Positions 6,822-15,930 of a DNA stretch of 33,419 bases are shown here, in pieces. The first letter of the stretch is position 1. Each line of letters opens with the position of its first letter. Origin of the DNA: Myxococcota bacterium (GTDB lineage Bacteria; Myxococcota_A; UBA9160; JAFDET01). The translations under genes and the position numbers were made by a program. The notes below the pieces were generated by a model. That model made no database searches and had not been told where the DNA came from. It was given only the letters and a program-made list of their open reading frames with translations. The stretch covers positions 1-33,419 of the forward strand of contig JANQFA010000107.1 in assembly GCA_028278065.1 (NCBI GenBank), written 5' to 3'.

Positions 6822-9647
6822 GACGGGCTCACCCGACGCGAGGTGCTGGCGGCCGGCATCGCGGGCTCCCTGGCCCTGGCGTTGCGCACCCTGGCGCCGC
6901 GCACCGCGACCTCGGCGGCGAACGCCGCGCCGGGTGCGGCGCCGGCGCCGAGCTACCGCGGCCCCGGGGACCTGTACCGCGAGTCCTGGCGCTGGGACCG
7001 GGTCGTGCGCGGGACCCACACCCGGGCCAACTGCTTCAGCGCCTGCTCCTTCGACGTGTACGTGAAGGACGGCGTGGTCTGGCGCGAGGAGCAGGCCGAC
7101 GTCTACGAACGCCAGGTGCCGGGTCTGTCGGACTACGCCCCCCGCGGCTGCCAGAAGGGCGCCTGCTACAGCGACCTGATGGTCGCGCCCGACCGCATCA
7201 CCCATCCCCTGGAACGCGTGGGACCGCGCGGCTCGGGGCGCTGGAAGCGCATCTCCTGGGACGACGCGCTGACGCGGCTGGCCGACGCCATCCTCGATGC
7301 GGTGGAGGAGAACGGGCCCGAGACCGTGGTCTACGACAACGGCACCTCGAACGTGGACGACGGACCCGACTCCCTGGGCGAGATGCGCCTCTTCACGCTG
7401 CTGGGCGCCACCCTGCTGGACGGCTTCGGCGGCACCGGCGACCTGGCCATGGGCGCCTTCCAGACCTGGGGAACCAGCTTCGTGGACGGCAGCTCCGACG
7501 ACTGGATGCGCAGCGACACCCTGCTCTTCTGGCACTGCAACCCGGTGGCCACCCGGATCCCCGACGTGCACTTCGCCAGCGAGGCGCGCTACCGCGGCAC
7601 CGAGGTGATCACGGTGGCACCGGACTACTCGCCCTCGGCGATCCACGCCTCGCTGTGGGTGAACCCGCGTCCAGGCAGCGACGCGGCTCTCGCCCTGGGC
7701 GCGGCCCGCGAGATCGTGGAGCGCCGCGCGGTGGACGAAGCCTACGTCCGCGAGCAGACCGACCTGCCCTTCCTGGTACGCGAGGACACGCGCCGCTTCC
7801 TGCGCCAGTCCGACCTGGAGCCCGGCGGCAGCGACGAGGTCTTCTACGTGTGGGACAGCGCCAGCGCCACCGCCGTCGAAGCGCCGGGCAGCCACGGACG
7901 CTTCCTCGACTCCCTGGACCTGGACGGCGTGCGCCCCGCCCTGGAGGGGTCCTACGAGGTGGAGACCTCCGGCGGGCGCATCGCGGTGCGCCCGGTCATG
8001 GAGCACCTGCGCGAGCGCCTGGCACACTACACGCCGCAGCGGGTGGAGGAGATCAGCGGCGTTCCGCCCGGCGTGCAGCGGCGCTTGGCCCAGCGCCTGG
8101 CGACGTCGCCCCGCACGCTGATCTACGCGTCGTGGGGATCCAACAAGCAGTACCACGCCGACCTGCTGCAGCGTTCGCTGATCCTGCTGTCGGCGCTGCG
8201 CGGCCAGCAGGGCCGCACGGGCGGTGGCGTGCGCTTCGCCGCCTGGCTGCCGCTGGAGGGCGGCCAGAAGCTCATCCCGGGCGCGGAGCTCTCGTGGCCC
8301 ATGCGCCTGCTGCTGCGCTTCTGGACGCCGCCGCCGCGCATGATCGAGGACGGCGTCGCCGCCGCGTCCGGCGCGATGGGCTGGACGCCGTCGCACCTCT
8401 TCCTCCACGCGCACGCGGGGATCGACGAAGCCCAGGACGCCGACGCCGGGGACCCGGCCCTGCCCCGTCCCGCGCGAGCCTACCTGGACGAGGCGCTGGA
8501 GCGCGGCTGGGTGAAGATCCGGCCGGCGCCCGACAAGCCTCCGCGTGTGTTGGTCACCTCGGGCGTGAACCCGCTGCGGCGTTGGCCCCTGCCCCAGATG
8601 GTGGAGCGGGTGCTCTGGCCCAAGCTGAAGCTGATCGCCGCCGTCGATTTCCGCATGTCCACGACCGCACGCAAGGCCGACCTGCTGCTGCCCGCCGCCG
8701 GCTACTACGAGAAGCGCGGCATCAAGTACGTCGTCGGACTGGCGCCCTATGCGGTGGTGGGCGAGCGCGCCGTCGAGCCCCTGGGCCAGTCGAAGGGCGA
8801 GTGGAAGATCATGTCGCTGCTGGCCAGGCGGCTGCAGGAGCGCGCGCGTTCGCGCGGGATCACCGGACCGCTGGCGGAGATCCACGACCGCTTCAGCGAC
8901 GGGGGACGCTGGGGAACCGATTCCGAGGAGGAGATCCTGGACGGCATCCTGCGCGCCTCCTCCGGGACCGGCGGCGTGGGCTGGCGCGAGGCGCGGCGCG
9001 CCGGGGCGATCCCGCTCCGGTCGGCCGGCGGCTGGGGCACCACCAGCGGCGTGGGCAGCGAGGTGGAGCGCGGTGGAAGCCTGACGCCCTCGCGTGTCCA
9101 CGTGGAGGACCGGCGCGCCTGGCCCACCCTGACCGGACGCCAGCAGTTCTACCTGGATCATCCCTGGTTCGAGGAGGCCGACGAGGTCCTGCCTTGCTGG
9201 AAGCCCCTGCCGCGGCCTGGCGGCGCGCACCCGATCCTGCTGTCCGGCGGACACACGCGCTGGAGCATCCACGCCATCTGGCGCGGTCATCCGGACCTGC
9301 TGCGGCTTCAGCGCGGGGGGCCCGCCATGTGGATGTCCGAGGAGGATTCCCGTGAGCGGGCGATCCGCGATGGGGACGCGGTACGCGTGCGCAACGACCA
9401 CGGCTCCTTCCTGGTGGGCGCGAAGGTGTCGGCGGCGCTGCCTCCGGGGCAGGCGATCCTGTACCACGCCTGGGAGCCGTACCAGTTCCCGGGCTGGCGC
9501 GGGAACATGGAGGTCGTCTCGTCGCCCTACAAGCCGCTCCACTTCGCCGGCGGCTACGGGCACCTGCGCTACCGGATGTTCTGCGCGGGCCCGGTGCACG
9601 TTCCGCGGGGTATTCCCGTGGAGGTGGAGCGCATCCGCCCGGCCTGA
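6789..9647 (+). CDS. Type II DMSO-reductase-family catalytic (alpha) subunit, paralog B
   Basis: 952 residues from GTG 6789; later in-frame GTGs at 6795, 6813 and 6819 would also keep the Tat signal (LTRREVLAAGIAGSLALAL, RR at 16-17). FS0 ligands are His77, Cys82, Cys86 and Cys121 (HX4C, CX3C, CX34C). Candidate Mo ligand is Asp218 in TGDLAMGAFQTWG, a segment close to the NarG block DLPPASPQTWG. The C-terminal SGGHTRWSIHAIW and YHAWEPYQFPGW blocks complete the molybdopterin fold. SGVNPLRRWP places it with C and D rather than A and E. It is last in the paralog A operon and has no adjacent beta or gamma gene, so it presumably borrows those at 11354-13051. It converges with the cytochrome-b-like gene, 15 bases apart. 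Confidence 0.93.
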   Translation: MTVDGETPVIVDGLTRREVLAAGIAGSLALALRTLAPRTATSAANAAPGAAPAPSYRGPGDLYRESWRWDRVVRGTHTRANCFSACSFDVYVKDGVVWREEQADVYERQVPGLSDYAPRGCQKGACYSDLMVAPDRITHPLERVGPRGSGRWKRISWDDALTRLADAILDAVEENGPETVVYDNGTSNVDDGPDSLGEMRLFTLLGATLLDGFGGTGDLAMGAFQTWGTSFVDGSSDDWMRSDTLLFWHCNPVATRIPDVHFASEARYRGTEVITVAPDYSPSAIHASLWVNPRPGSDAALALGAAREIVERRAVDEAYVREQTDLPFLVREDTRRFLRQSDLEPGGSDEVFYVWDSASATAVEAPGSHGRFLDSLDLDGVRPALEGSYEVETSGGRIAVRPVMEHLRERLAHYTPQRVEEISGVPPGVQRRLAQRLATSPRTLIYASWGSNKQYHADLLQRSLILLSALRGQQGRTGGGVRFAAWLPLEGGQKLIPGAELSWPMRLLLRFWTPPPRMIEDGVAAASGAMGWTPSHLFLHAHAGIDEAQDADAGDPALPRPARAYLDEALERGWVKIRPAPDKPPRVLVTSGVNPLRRWPLPQMVERVLWPKLKLIAAVDFRMSTTARKADLLLPAAGYYEKRGIKYVVGLAPYAVVGERAVEPLGQSKGEWKIMSLLARRLQERARSRGITGPLAEIHDRFSDGGRWGTDSEEEILDGILRASSGTGGVGWREARRAGAIPLRSAGGWGTTSGVGSEVERGGSLTPSRVHVEDRRAWPTLTGRQQFYLDHPWFEEADEVLPCWKPLPRPGGAHPILLSGGHTRWSIHAIWRGHPDLLRLQRGGPAMWMSEEDSRERAIRDGDAVRVRNDHGSFLVGAKVSAALPPGQAILYHAWEPYQFPGWRGNMEVVSSPYKPLHFAGGYGHLRYRMFCAGPVHVPRGIPVEVERIRPA

Positions 9648-9662
9648 GGTGAGCCCGCGGAG

Positions 9663-10190
9663 TCAGTCCGGCTCCGGATCGTCGTCGGCGTACTCGAAGA
9701 GCGGCGGCGGCGCGCCGCCCAGCGCACGACGCGCGCGCTCCACGAGCTGGCGGCGCGCCGCCGCCAGGTGTACCGGGAGCGAAGCGGCGAACACCCACGT
9801 GGCCCAGACGTGGACCTCCGACGAGGCGTCGAGCAGCCCGATCGGAAGCGAGCACGGCACCCAGAGCGCGATCCCACTCAGCGCCAGCAGCGCGCCGGCC
9901 ACGAGCGTGATCGCGACGTGGACCTTGCGCCACGACCAGGGTTCCGCAGCGCCCAGGCGCCGGCCCAGGTCCGCCAGCAGCGGCCGCGTCGCAGCGGCCA
10001 GCGCCAGCAGCGGGGCGGCCACGAAGGTCCACCCCAGCCACAGGTGCACGTCCGCCAGCTCGCGCCCGTAGCCCCCGATCAGCCGCGCGCGGAGGTCGGG
10101 CAGCTGGATCAGGAACCCCGTAGCCAGCAGGGCCAGGGTCGCGACGGCGTGCGTGGCGTGCAGAAGCCTCCGGATCGCGACCCGGCTCAT
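9663..10190 (-). CDS. Cytochrome b561-like membrane protein
   Basis: A 175-residue protein with four hydrophobic spans (about residues 12-30, 48-68, 90-110 and 127-145) and histidines placed as in di-heme b-type cytochromes: His11 and His14 in helix 1, His49 at helix 2, His91 at helix 3, His127 and His141 at helix 4. This is the plan of the FdhI/HydC/b561 proteins that pass electrons between a periplasmic enzyme and the quinone pool. The C-terminus is acidic (FEYADDDPEPD). Its ATG overlaps the stop of the upstream gene (ATGA), so the two are translationally coupled. Longer upstream frames exist, but they overlap the neighbour and lack its composition. It probably links the exported Mo enzymes to the membrane. 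That role is inferred from context. Confidence 0.75.
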   Translation of the reverse strand: MSRVAIRRLLHATHAVATLALLATGFLIQLPDLRARLIGGYGRELADVHLWLGWTFVAAPLLALAAATRPLLADLGRRLGAAEPWSWRKVHVAITLVAGALLALSGIALWVPCSLPIGLLDASSEVHVWATWVFAASLPVHLAAARRQLVERARRALGGAPPPLFEYADDDPEPD

Positions 10191-10630
10191 CCCTTGTCTC
10201 GGGGACCGACGACGCGCCCGTGCAGCAGCGAGTGATAGCGCCAGCGGCCCGGCATGTGCGAGGAGACCGCCCCGATGACGATGGTGAGGGTCAGCACCGG
10301 GACCGCCGCGGCGGGCTGCGCCTGCGCCAGCACCACCAGTCCGATCTTCACCAGCGTGGCCACGCCACGCACCTGGACCAGCCACACGGGCGCGCGGACT
10401 GCCTCCAGGGCCATCAGCGCCGTCCCCGTTCCCACCGTGGCCGTCAGCGCCGCGGCCAGGCGCTCCGCCGCGATTCCATGCACGTGGCCTCCGTAGAGCA
10501 CCCCGAAGGCGAGCAGGTGGGCCGTACGCAGCAGGGTGCGCCAGAGGCGCAGGTGGGGAATCGGCCTGGGGTCGGCCTCGAGCCGGGCCAGGCCTCGCTG
10601 CGGCGGCGGCTGCGACTCGTCCCCGGCCAT
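10187..10630 (-). CDS. Small multi-span membrane protein, possibly electron transfer
   Basis: 147 residues with four hydrophobic segments (about 35-50, 58-78, 88-104 and 108-124) and several His residues (His38, His49, His51, His125, His133, His137) in positions that could bind heme or metal, notably GGHVHG and RYHSLLHGR. I do not recognise the family with certainty. ATG 10630 is chosen because the frame upstream loses membrane-protein character and runs across the divergent mobB gene. Its stop overlaps the start of the cytochrome-b-like gene. The pair is transcribed away from mobB across palindrome 2, so one operator may control both directions. A role as partner of the cytochrome b is inference. 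Confidence 0.65.
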   Translation of the reverse strand: MAGDESQPPPQRGLARLEADPRPIPHLRLWRTLLRTAHLLAFGVLYGGHVHGIAAERLAAALTATVGTGTALMALEAVRAPVWLVQVRGVATLVKIGLVVLAQAQPAAAVPVLTLTIVIGAVSSHMPGRWRYHSLLHGRVVGPRDKG

Positions 10631-10666
10631 GGCGCCGAGCCTAGCGGCGCCTCCCCCCTCGCGGGA

Positions 10667-10682
10667 TATGACCCCGGTCATG
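10667..10682. promoter_or_regulatory. Operator-like palindrome 2 (TATGAC CCCG GTCATG)
   Basis: Same geometry as palindrome 1 with one mismatch at the outer base of the right half. It lies in the 115-base divergent region between the membrane-protein pair (start 10630, minus) and mobB (start 10746, plus), 63 bases upstream of mobB and 36 upstream of the membrane gene, so it could act on both. Confidence 0.7.
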
Positions 10683-10745
10683 CTGGCTCCCTCGGGCCTG
10701 CCGTACCGTCCGCGCGATGGCCCAGACCGGAGGCTCGGAGACAGG

Positions 10746-11342
10746 GTGAGCCGTCGAGACACGCCGTTCGTAGTGGGGTTGGTCGGAAGCGCCGGCGTCG
10801 GCAAGACCAGCCTGCTGGAACGGCTGATCCCGGAGATCGCGGAACGCGGGCTCGCCGTCGGAGTCGTGAAGCACGCATCCCACGGCTTCCAGGTGGACCG
10901 GCCCGGGAAGGACTCGCACCGCCTGTACGCGTCGGGACCTTCCGCCGTGGCGCTGGCCTCGGACGAGCAGGTGGCGACCTTCGTGCGGCCCGCCACGGAG
11001 CGCACCGTGTCGCTGGGCAGCGCCATGGCCGGACTGCCGGCAGGCCTCGACGTGGTGCTGGTGGAGGGCTTCGGCTGGGAGCCGATCCCGCGCTTCGTCC
11101 TGGTCCGCCCGGAGAGCGCCCCGCGCCGCGAGCACCTGCAGTCGGGACCCGTGCTGGGCGTGGTACAGGTGCCGGAGCCGCTCCCCGACGCCAAGCCCAG
11201 CTACGCGGACACGCTGGTGCGCAAGATCGCGCTGGAGATCGCGGGCCACCCGCCCGCACATCGAGGCCCCCGCCCATGCGCGCACCCCCGCCCTCGTGTC
11301 CGGGTCGCGCTGGGCGTGATCCCCTCATGGGTCCAGGAGTAG
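10746..11342 (+). CDS. mobB: Molybdopterin-guanine dinucleotide biosynthesis adapter MobB
   Basis: A 198-residue P-loop protein. Walker A is GSAGVGKTS (about residues 13-21), followed by MobB features VGVVKHASHGFQVDRPGKDSHR (given here as VGVVKHASHGF and DRPGKDSHR), a central ALASDEQVATF and the VLVEGFGWEPIPRFVLVRP block typical of MobB. It assists MobA in attaching GMP to molybdopterin, making the MGD cofactor of the DMSO-reductase family. GTG 10746 has GGAG 5 bases upstream. The Pro/Arg-rich tail after residue 165 is not part of the usual fold. It heads the gamma-beta-C-D operon; the stop overlaps the ribosome binding site of the gamma gene. A dedicated copy beside five Mo enzymes suggests high cofactor demand. 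Confidence 0.9.
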   Translation: MSRRDTPFVVGLVGSAGVGKTSLLERLIPEIAERGLAVGVVKHASHGFQVDRPGKDSHRLYASGPSAVALASDEQVATFVRPATERTVSLGSAMAGLPAGLDVVLVEGFGWEPIPRFVLVRPESAPRREHLQSGPVLGVVQVPEPLPDAKPSYADTLVRKIALEIAGHPPAHRGPRPCAHPRPRVRVALGVIPSWVQE

Positions 11343-11353
11343 GAGAAAACGCG

Positions 11354-12016
11354 ATGAAAGCCCGCCTCGCCGCTGCGACCGACCTGGATAGGCTCCTCGA
11401 TCCCGACGACGCGGCCTGGTCGGGCGCGCGGAGCGAACGGCTGAAGCTGGAGGGAACGCCGGCGGGCATGCAGCCGACCGCGGTCATCCGGACGGCGTGG
11501 GCAGACAAGGCCATCGGCGCCGTCGGCCGTGTGGAAGTGGCGGCACTGCACAACGGCCGTGAGCTGGCCTTTCGGCTGGCGTGGGAGGACGCGAGCGAGA
11601 ACGGCGCGCTGGGCGACACGACCTCGTTCCCCGACGGCGCCGCGATCCTGCTGCCGACGCTGCCCACCGCGCCGGCCATCACCATGGGCGCGCCCGGCAT
11701 ACCGGTGAACGCCTGGTACTGGCGCGCCGACGAGCCCGAAGGCGGCCGCCACCTGGTGGCAGAGGGCCTGGGCACCTCGAAGACGCTGGAGGGCGGCGCG
11801 GTGCGCGGGCGCGGCCACTGGAAGAGCGGACGCTGGCAGGTGGTCCTGGCGCGGACGCTCGCGCTGCAGAGCGCGGAGGCGGTGGTGCAGCTCGAGGCGG
11901 GCGGGACGATCGGCTTCGCCGTGGCCATCTGGGAAGGCGGCCGGGGCGAGCGGGCCGGGATCAAGGCCTTCTCGGGTCCCCAGTGGATCGAGCTGCAGCT
12001 CGAGGGCGGGAGGTAG
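11354..12016 (+). CDS. Heme b-binding gamma subunit (ethylbenzene dehydrogenase type)
   Basis: A 220-residue member of the EB_dh heme-binding family, the gamma subunit of type II DMSO-reductase enzymes (EbdC, DdhC, SerC, ClrC relatives). It carries the HNGRELAFRLAWEDAS strand pair, FPDGAAILLP, and TMGAPGIPVNAWYWRAD, where Met111 is the likely axial heme ligand. A Lys near the C-terminus (Lys204 in GIKAFSGPQW) is a candidate for the second ligand, by analogy with the Met/Lys heme of EbdC. No signal peptide is visible, so export would need piggy-backing on a Tat-carrying alpha subunit. AGGAG sits 8 bases before the ATG, inside the mobB stop region. It is the only gamma gene for five alpha subunits in the window. 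Confidence 0.88.
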   Translation: MKARLAAATDLDRLLDPDDAAWSGARSERLKLEGTPAGMQPTAVIRTAWADKAIGAVGRVEVAALHNGRELAFRLAWEDASENGALGDTTSFPDGAAILLPTLPTAPAITMGAPGIPVNAWYWRADEPEGGRHLVAEGLGTSKTLEGGAVRGRGHWKSGRWQVVLARTLALQSAEAVVQLEAGGTIGFAVAIWEGGRGERAGIKAFSGPQWIELQLEGGR

Positions 12017-12022
12017 TCGGCG

Positions 12023-13051
12023 ATGGCACGGAGCGAGCGACAGCTGGCGATGGTGATGGACCTGAACAAGTGCATCGGCTGCCAGACCTGCACGATCGCC
12101 TGCAAGCGGCTTTGGACCCGCGACGAGGGCATGGAGTACATGTGGTGGAACACCGTGAACACCCAGCCCGGGCGCGGCACGCCGCGCGACTGGGAGGAGA
12201 TGGGCGGCGGGTTCCGCGACGGGGACGCCCGTCCCGGCAAGCTCCCCACCCGCCGCGACTTCGGGGACGCCTGGGACTTCAACTACGACGAGGTGTTCCA
12301 CGGGGGCAAGGGCGACACGGTGCACCTGAAGGTGCAGGGCGAGGAGCCCGACTGGGGTCCGAACTGGGACGAGGACCAGGGCGCGGGCGAGTACCCCAAC
12401 GCCTACTACTTCTACCTGCCGCGGATCTGCAACCACTGCACGCACCCGGCGTGCCTGGAGGCGTGTCCCCGCAAGGCCATCGTGAAGCGCGAGGACGACG
12501 GGATCGTGCTGGTGGATGAGGACCGCTGCCGGGGGTACCGCTTCTGCATGGAGGCGTGCCCGTACAAGAAGATCTACTTCAACCACGCGGAGAAGGTGGC
12601 GCAGAAGTGCATCTTCTGTTTCCCGCGGATCGAGCAGGGGGTGGCGAACGCGTGCGCCCGGCAGTGCCCGGGGCGGGTTCGCTTCGTGGGCTACCGGGAC
12701 GACGAATCGGGACCGATCCACAAGCTGGTGGACCGGTGGAAGGTGGCGTTGCCGCTGCACCCGGAGTACGGGACGGAGCCGAACGTGTTCTACGTGCCGC
12801 CGCTGGCGCCGCCTCGTTTCGATGAGAACGGCGACATCGACGAGTCGCAGCCGCGGATCCCGAACGAGTACCTGGTATCGCTCTTCGGCCCGAAGGTGCT
12901 GGACGTGCTGGAGGCGCTGAAGGCGGAGATGGCGAAGACGCGTTCCGGGGGCCGGTCGGAGATCCTGGACACGCTGATCGCCTACAAGTGGAAGGACATG
13001 TTCGGCGGGTTCGACCGCGATCCCGCGACCATCGAGTGGACCCGGAGCTGA
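12023..13051 (+). CDS. Four-cluster Fe-S electron-transfer (beta) subunit 1
   Basis: 342 residues of the NarH/EbdB/DdhB type, carrying electrons between the alpha subunit and heme. Four cysteine groups are seen: C17-C20-C23-C27; C136-C139-C144-C148; C169-(Y172)-C175-C179; C196-C199-C211-C215. In the third group Tyr172 replaces the Cys of a 4Fe-4S motif, as Trp does in NarH, so a [3Fe-4S] cluster is expected. No signal peptide, consistent with co-export with alpha. GGGAGG lies 9 bases before the ATG. The stop overlaps the ATG of paralog C (TGATG). It is the likely partner of C and D, and possibly of A and B, which lack their own. Confidence 0.95.
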   Translation: MARSERQLAMVMDLNKCIGCQTCTIACKRLWTRDEGMEYMWWNTVNTQPGRGTPRDWEEMGGGFRDGDARPGKLPTRRDFGDAWDFNYDEVFHGGKGDTVHLKVQGEEPDWGPNWDEDQGAGEYPNAYYFYLPRICNHCTHPACLEACPRKAIVKREDDGIVLVDEDRCRGYRFCMEACPYKKIYFNHAEKVAQKCIFCFPRIEQGVANACARQCPGRVRFVGYRDDESGPIHKLVDRWKVALPLHPEYGTEPNVFYVPPLAPPRFDENGDIDESQPRIPNEYLVSLFGPKVLDVLEALKAEMAKTRSGGRSEILDTLIAYKWKDMFGGFDRDPATIEWTRS

Positions 13052-15930
13052 TGGCCCGGGGGCTCGACCGGCGGACGTTCCTGATCGCGAGCGCCGCAGG
13101 CGCAGCCAGCCTGACCCTCAGCCTGAACACCCTGAGCTGCTCCGAGCAGCCGGCTCCCCCGCCGCCCGCTGACGAGCCCGCCGGCATCCCCGCGCCGCCC
13201 GAGTACGGCGACTGGCGCGACGTCTACCGCGAGCGCTGGCGCTGGGACAAGGTGGTGCGTTCCAGCCACTGGGTGAACTGCTGGTACCAGGCGCACTGCG
13301 CCTGGAACGTCTACGTCAAGGACGGGATGGTCTGGCGCGAGGAGCAGGTGGCCGACTACCCGCAGACCAACGAGCACGTCCCGGACTTCAACCCGCGAGG
13401 CTGCCAGAAGGGCGCCTGCTTCAGCGAGCGCATGTACGACCCCTGCCGGGTGCAGCATCCCCTCAAGCGCGCGGGCGAGCGGGGCTCGGGCAAGTGGAAG
13501 CGCATCTCCTGGGACCAGGCCCTGGACGAGATCGCCGAGTCGATGGTGGAGACCATCGTCGAGGAGGGCTCGGACCGCGTCGTCTGGGAGCCGGGCCCCG
13601 GCATCACCCTGGGCGCGCAGACGGCGGGGATGTTCCGGCTGGGCACCCTGCTGGACTCCACCAGCCTGGACATGAACACGGAGATCGGCGACGGCCACCG
13701 CGGCGTCGCCGAGACCTTCGGCAAGATCGTGTTCGAGCGCTCGGGGGACGACTACTTCCACTCGGACCTGATCCTGATCTGGGGCGGCAACCCCATCTAC
13801 ACCTCGATCCCCAACGCCCACTTCCTGACCGAGGCCCGCTACAAGGGCGCGCAGATCGTCTGCATCGCACCCGACTACAGCGCCTCGGCCATGCACGGCG
13901 ACCTCTGGGTCCCGGTGAATCCGGGCGCAGACGCGGCGCTGGGCCTCTCCATCTGCCAGGTGCTGCTCGAGGAGGACCTGGCGGACCGCGCCTTCGTGGC
14001 CGAGCAGACGGACCTGCCCGTGCTGGTGCGCGAGGACACCGGCCGCTTCCTGCGCACCTCGGACTTGGAGCAGGACGGCAGCGACGAGGAGCTCTACGTC
14101 CACGACCCCAGGCGGGGCGTGACGCCGCTTCCCCAGCGCAGCCTGGCCCTGGACGGGCTCCAGCCATCGCTGGAGGGCCGCTTCGAGGCGACCCTGGCCG
14201 ACGGCGGCCGCGTCGAGGTGCGTCCGGTCTTCGAGCGCCTGCGCGAGCGGCTCGCCGACTACACGCCGGAGCAGGCCACCGCCCTGTGCGGGACCCCGCC
14301 GTCGGTGATCCGCGACCTGGCCCGACGCATCGGCCGAGCCAAGGCCGTGTCCATGACCACGACCAGCAACTTCGGCAAGTACTACCACGGCAACCTGATC
14401 GAGCGGACCCAGGCCCTGGTCTTCGCGCTCTCCGGGAACTACGGCAAGAAGGGCAGCGGCTTCGTCGGCTTCCCGTTCCTGAACAACGACGGCCTCGAGC
14501 CGTTCATGATCTCCATGTTCGACCTGCGGCTGCGGGCGCTGATCTCCACCATGGGCCTGGTGGAGGAGACCCGGCTCAAGATGGCCGGCTACACCGAGGA
14601 GATGATCGTCTGCGAGCAGAGCCGCCAGGGCTTCGAGCAGGGCCGCTCCCACAGCGGCGCCCTCTTCTGGTACGTGCACGGCGGCATGCTGGAGGCCAGC
14701 GAGCCGCTCCAGGACTGGGACCCGTACCTGAAGCGGCCGGTGCGCGAGGTTCTGGACGAGGCACTGGACAAGGGCTGGCAGCAGGTCTGGCCCAGGCGGG
14801 GCGACGATCCGCGCGTGATGATCTCGGTGGTCAGCAACCCGTTGCGCCGGATCCGCTGCTACCCGCTGCTGCTGAAGCACCTGTGGCCCAAGCTGCGGAC
14901 CATCGTGACCATCGACTGGCGCATGACCTCCACGGCGCTCCAGTCCGACTACGTGCTGCCCGCCGCCGGCTGGTACGAGCGCACCGAGCACAAGTGGGTG
15001 ACGCCGCTGATGCCCTTCATCCACGCGGGAGAGAAGGCCACCAGCTACCAGGAGGCCAAGTCCGACTGGGAGATCTTCTCGCGCCTGGCCGAGGCGGTGG
15101 ACCGGCGCGCGGCGCAACGCGGTGCCGAGACGTTCACGGATCGCGCCGGCCGCGAGCGCCCCCTGAAGGGGCTGTACAAGACGTTCTCTTCCGACGGCGA
15201 GTTCGGCCACACCGACGACGACAAGGTGTGCAAGGCCCTCATCGACCACTCCACCAACCTGGAGGGCGTGGAGTGGGAGGACCTGAAGAAGCGCGGCTGG
15301 GCGCGGCACACCAGCACCGGGAAGAGCATCTCGACCATCGGGACCGCCACCGACTTCGAGCCCGGCGAGACCATCACCCCGCTCACCCGGCACGTACTCG
15401 ACAAGGACCCCTACCCCACCCTGTCGCGGCGCATGCAGTTCTACCTGGACCAGGACCTGTACCTCGAGATGGGGGAGACCCTGCCGCTGCACAAGGACCC
15501 GCCCACGGCGGGCGGCCGCTACCCGCTGATGCTGACCGGCGGCCACACCCGCTGGAGCATCCACTCGGCCTGGCGCGACGACAGGCTGATGCTCCAGCAG
15601 CAGCGCGGCGAGCCGGTGATGTGGATCAGCGTCCCGGACGCCGAGGCGCGCGGCGTGAGCGACGGGGACCGCGTGCGGGTCTTCAACGACCTGGACTCCT
15701 TCATCGTCATGGTGAAGGTGGCGCCCGCCGTCCGGACCGGACAGCTCATCCTGTACCACGCCTGGGAGAACTTCCAGTTCGCCAAGGGCAAGGGCTTCCA
15801 GAACCTGATTCCGAGCCCGCTGAACCCGGTGGAGCTGGCCGGCGGCCAGTTCCACCTGCGACCCATGACCATCTGCATGCAGCCCAGCCACACGGACCGG
15901 GACACCCGCGTCGAGGTAGAGAGGATTTGA
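13051..15930 (+). CDS. Type II DMSO-reductase-family catalytic (alpha) subunit, paralog C
   Basis: 959 residues from the ATG that overlaps the beta stop. Tat signal LDRRTFLIASAAGAASLTL (RR at 7-8), then Cys30 and a Pro-rich linker (PAPPPPADEP) before the mature domain. FS0 ligands: His73, Cys77, Cys83 and Cys118; the CX5C spacing (NCWYQAHC) is longer than in its paralogs. Candidate Mo ligand Asp214 in IGDGHRGVAETFG. The C-terminus has TGGHTRWSIHSAW and YHAWENFQF. VVSNPLRRIR places it with B and D. It sits after gamma and beta, which should be its partners, and overlaps paralog D (TTGA). The Cys30 context (TLSC) is a poor lipobox. Substrate unknown. Confidence 0.94.
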   Translation: MARGLDRRTFLIASAAGAASLTLSLNTLSCSEQPAPPPPADEPAGIPAPPEYGDWRDVYRERWRWDKVVRSSHWVNCWYQAHCAWNVYVKDGMVWREEQVADYPQTNEHVPDFNPRGCQKGACFSERMYDPCRVQHPLKRAGERGSGKWKRISWDQALDEIAESMVETIVEEGSDRVVWEPGPGITLGAQTAGMFRLGTLLDSTSLDMNTEIGDGHRGVAETFGKIVFERSGDDYFHSDLILIWGGNPIYTSIPNAHFLTEARYKGAQIVCIAPDYSASAMHGDLWVPVNPGADAALGLSICQVLLEEDLADRAFVAEQTDLPVLVREDTGRFLRTSDLEQDGSDEELYVHDPRRGVTPLPQRSLALDGLQPSLEGRFEATLADGGRVEVRPVFERLRERLADYTPEQATALCGTPPSVIRDLARRIGRAKAVSMTTTSNFGKYYHGNLIERTQALVFALSGNYGKKGSGFVGFPFLNNDGLEPFMISMFDLRLRALISTMGLVEETRLKMAGYTEEMIVCEQSRQGFEQGRSHSGALFWYVHGGMLEASEPLQDWDPYLKRPVREVLDEALDKGWQQVWPRRGDDPRVMISVVSNPLRRIRCYPLLLKHLWPKLRTIVTIDWRMTSTALQSDYVLPAAGWYERTEHKWVTPLMPFIHAGEKATSYQEAKSDWEIFSRLAEAVDRRAAQRGAETFTDRAGRERPLKGLYKTFSSDGEFGHTDDDKVCKALIDHSTNLEGVEWEDLKKRGWARHTSTGKSISTIGTATDFEPGETITPLTRHVLDKDPYPTLSRRMQFYLDQDLYLEMGETLPLHKDPPTAGGRYPLMLTGGHTRWSIHSAWRDDRLMLQQQRGEPVMWISVPDAEARGVSDGDRVRVFNDLDSFIVMVKVAPAVRTGQLILYHAWENFQFAKGKGFQNLIPSPLNPVELAGGQFHLRPMTICMQPSHTDRDTRVEVERI

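Noticed and set aside
13494-15926. Long open frame upstream of paralog D that continues into it
   Set aside because: This part is a shifted-frame shadow of paralog C; the protein becomes meaningful only from TTG 15927, where the Tat signal begins.
13051-15930. Tat lipoprotein assignment for paralogs C and D
   Set aside because: The residues before Cys30 (TLSC and LGLC) do not satisfy the usual lipobox, so only the Cys and linker are reported.
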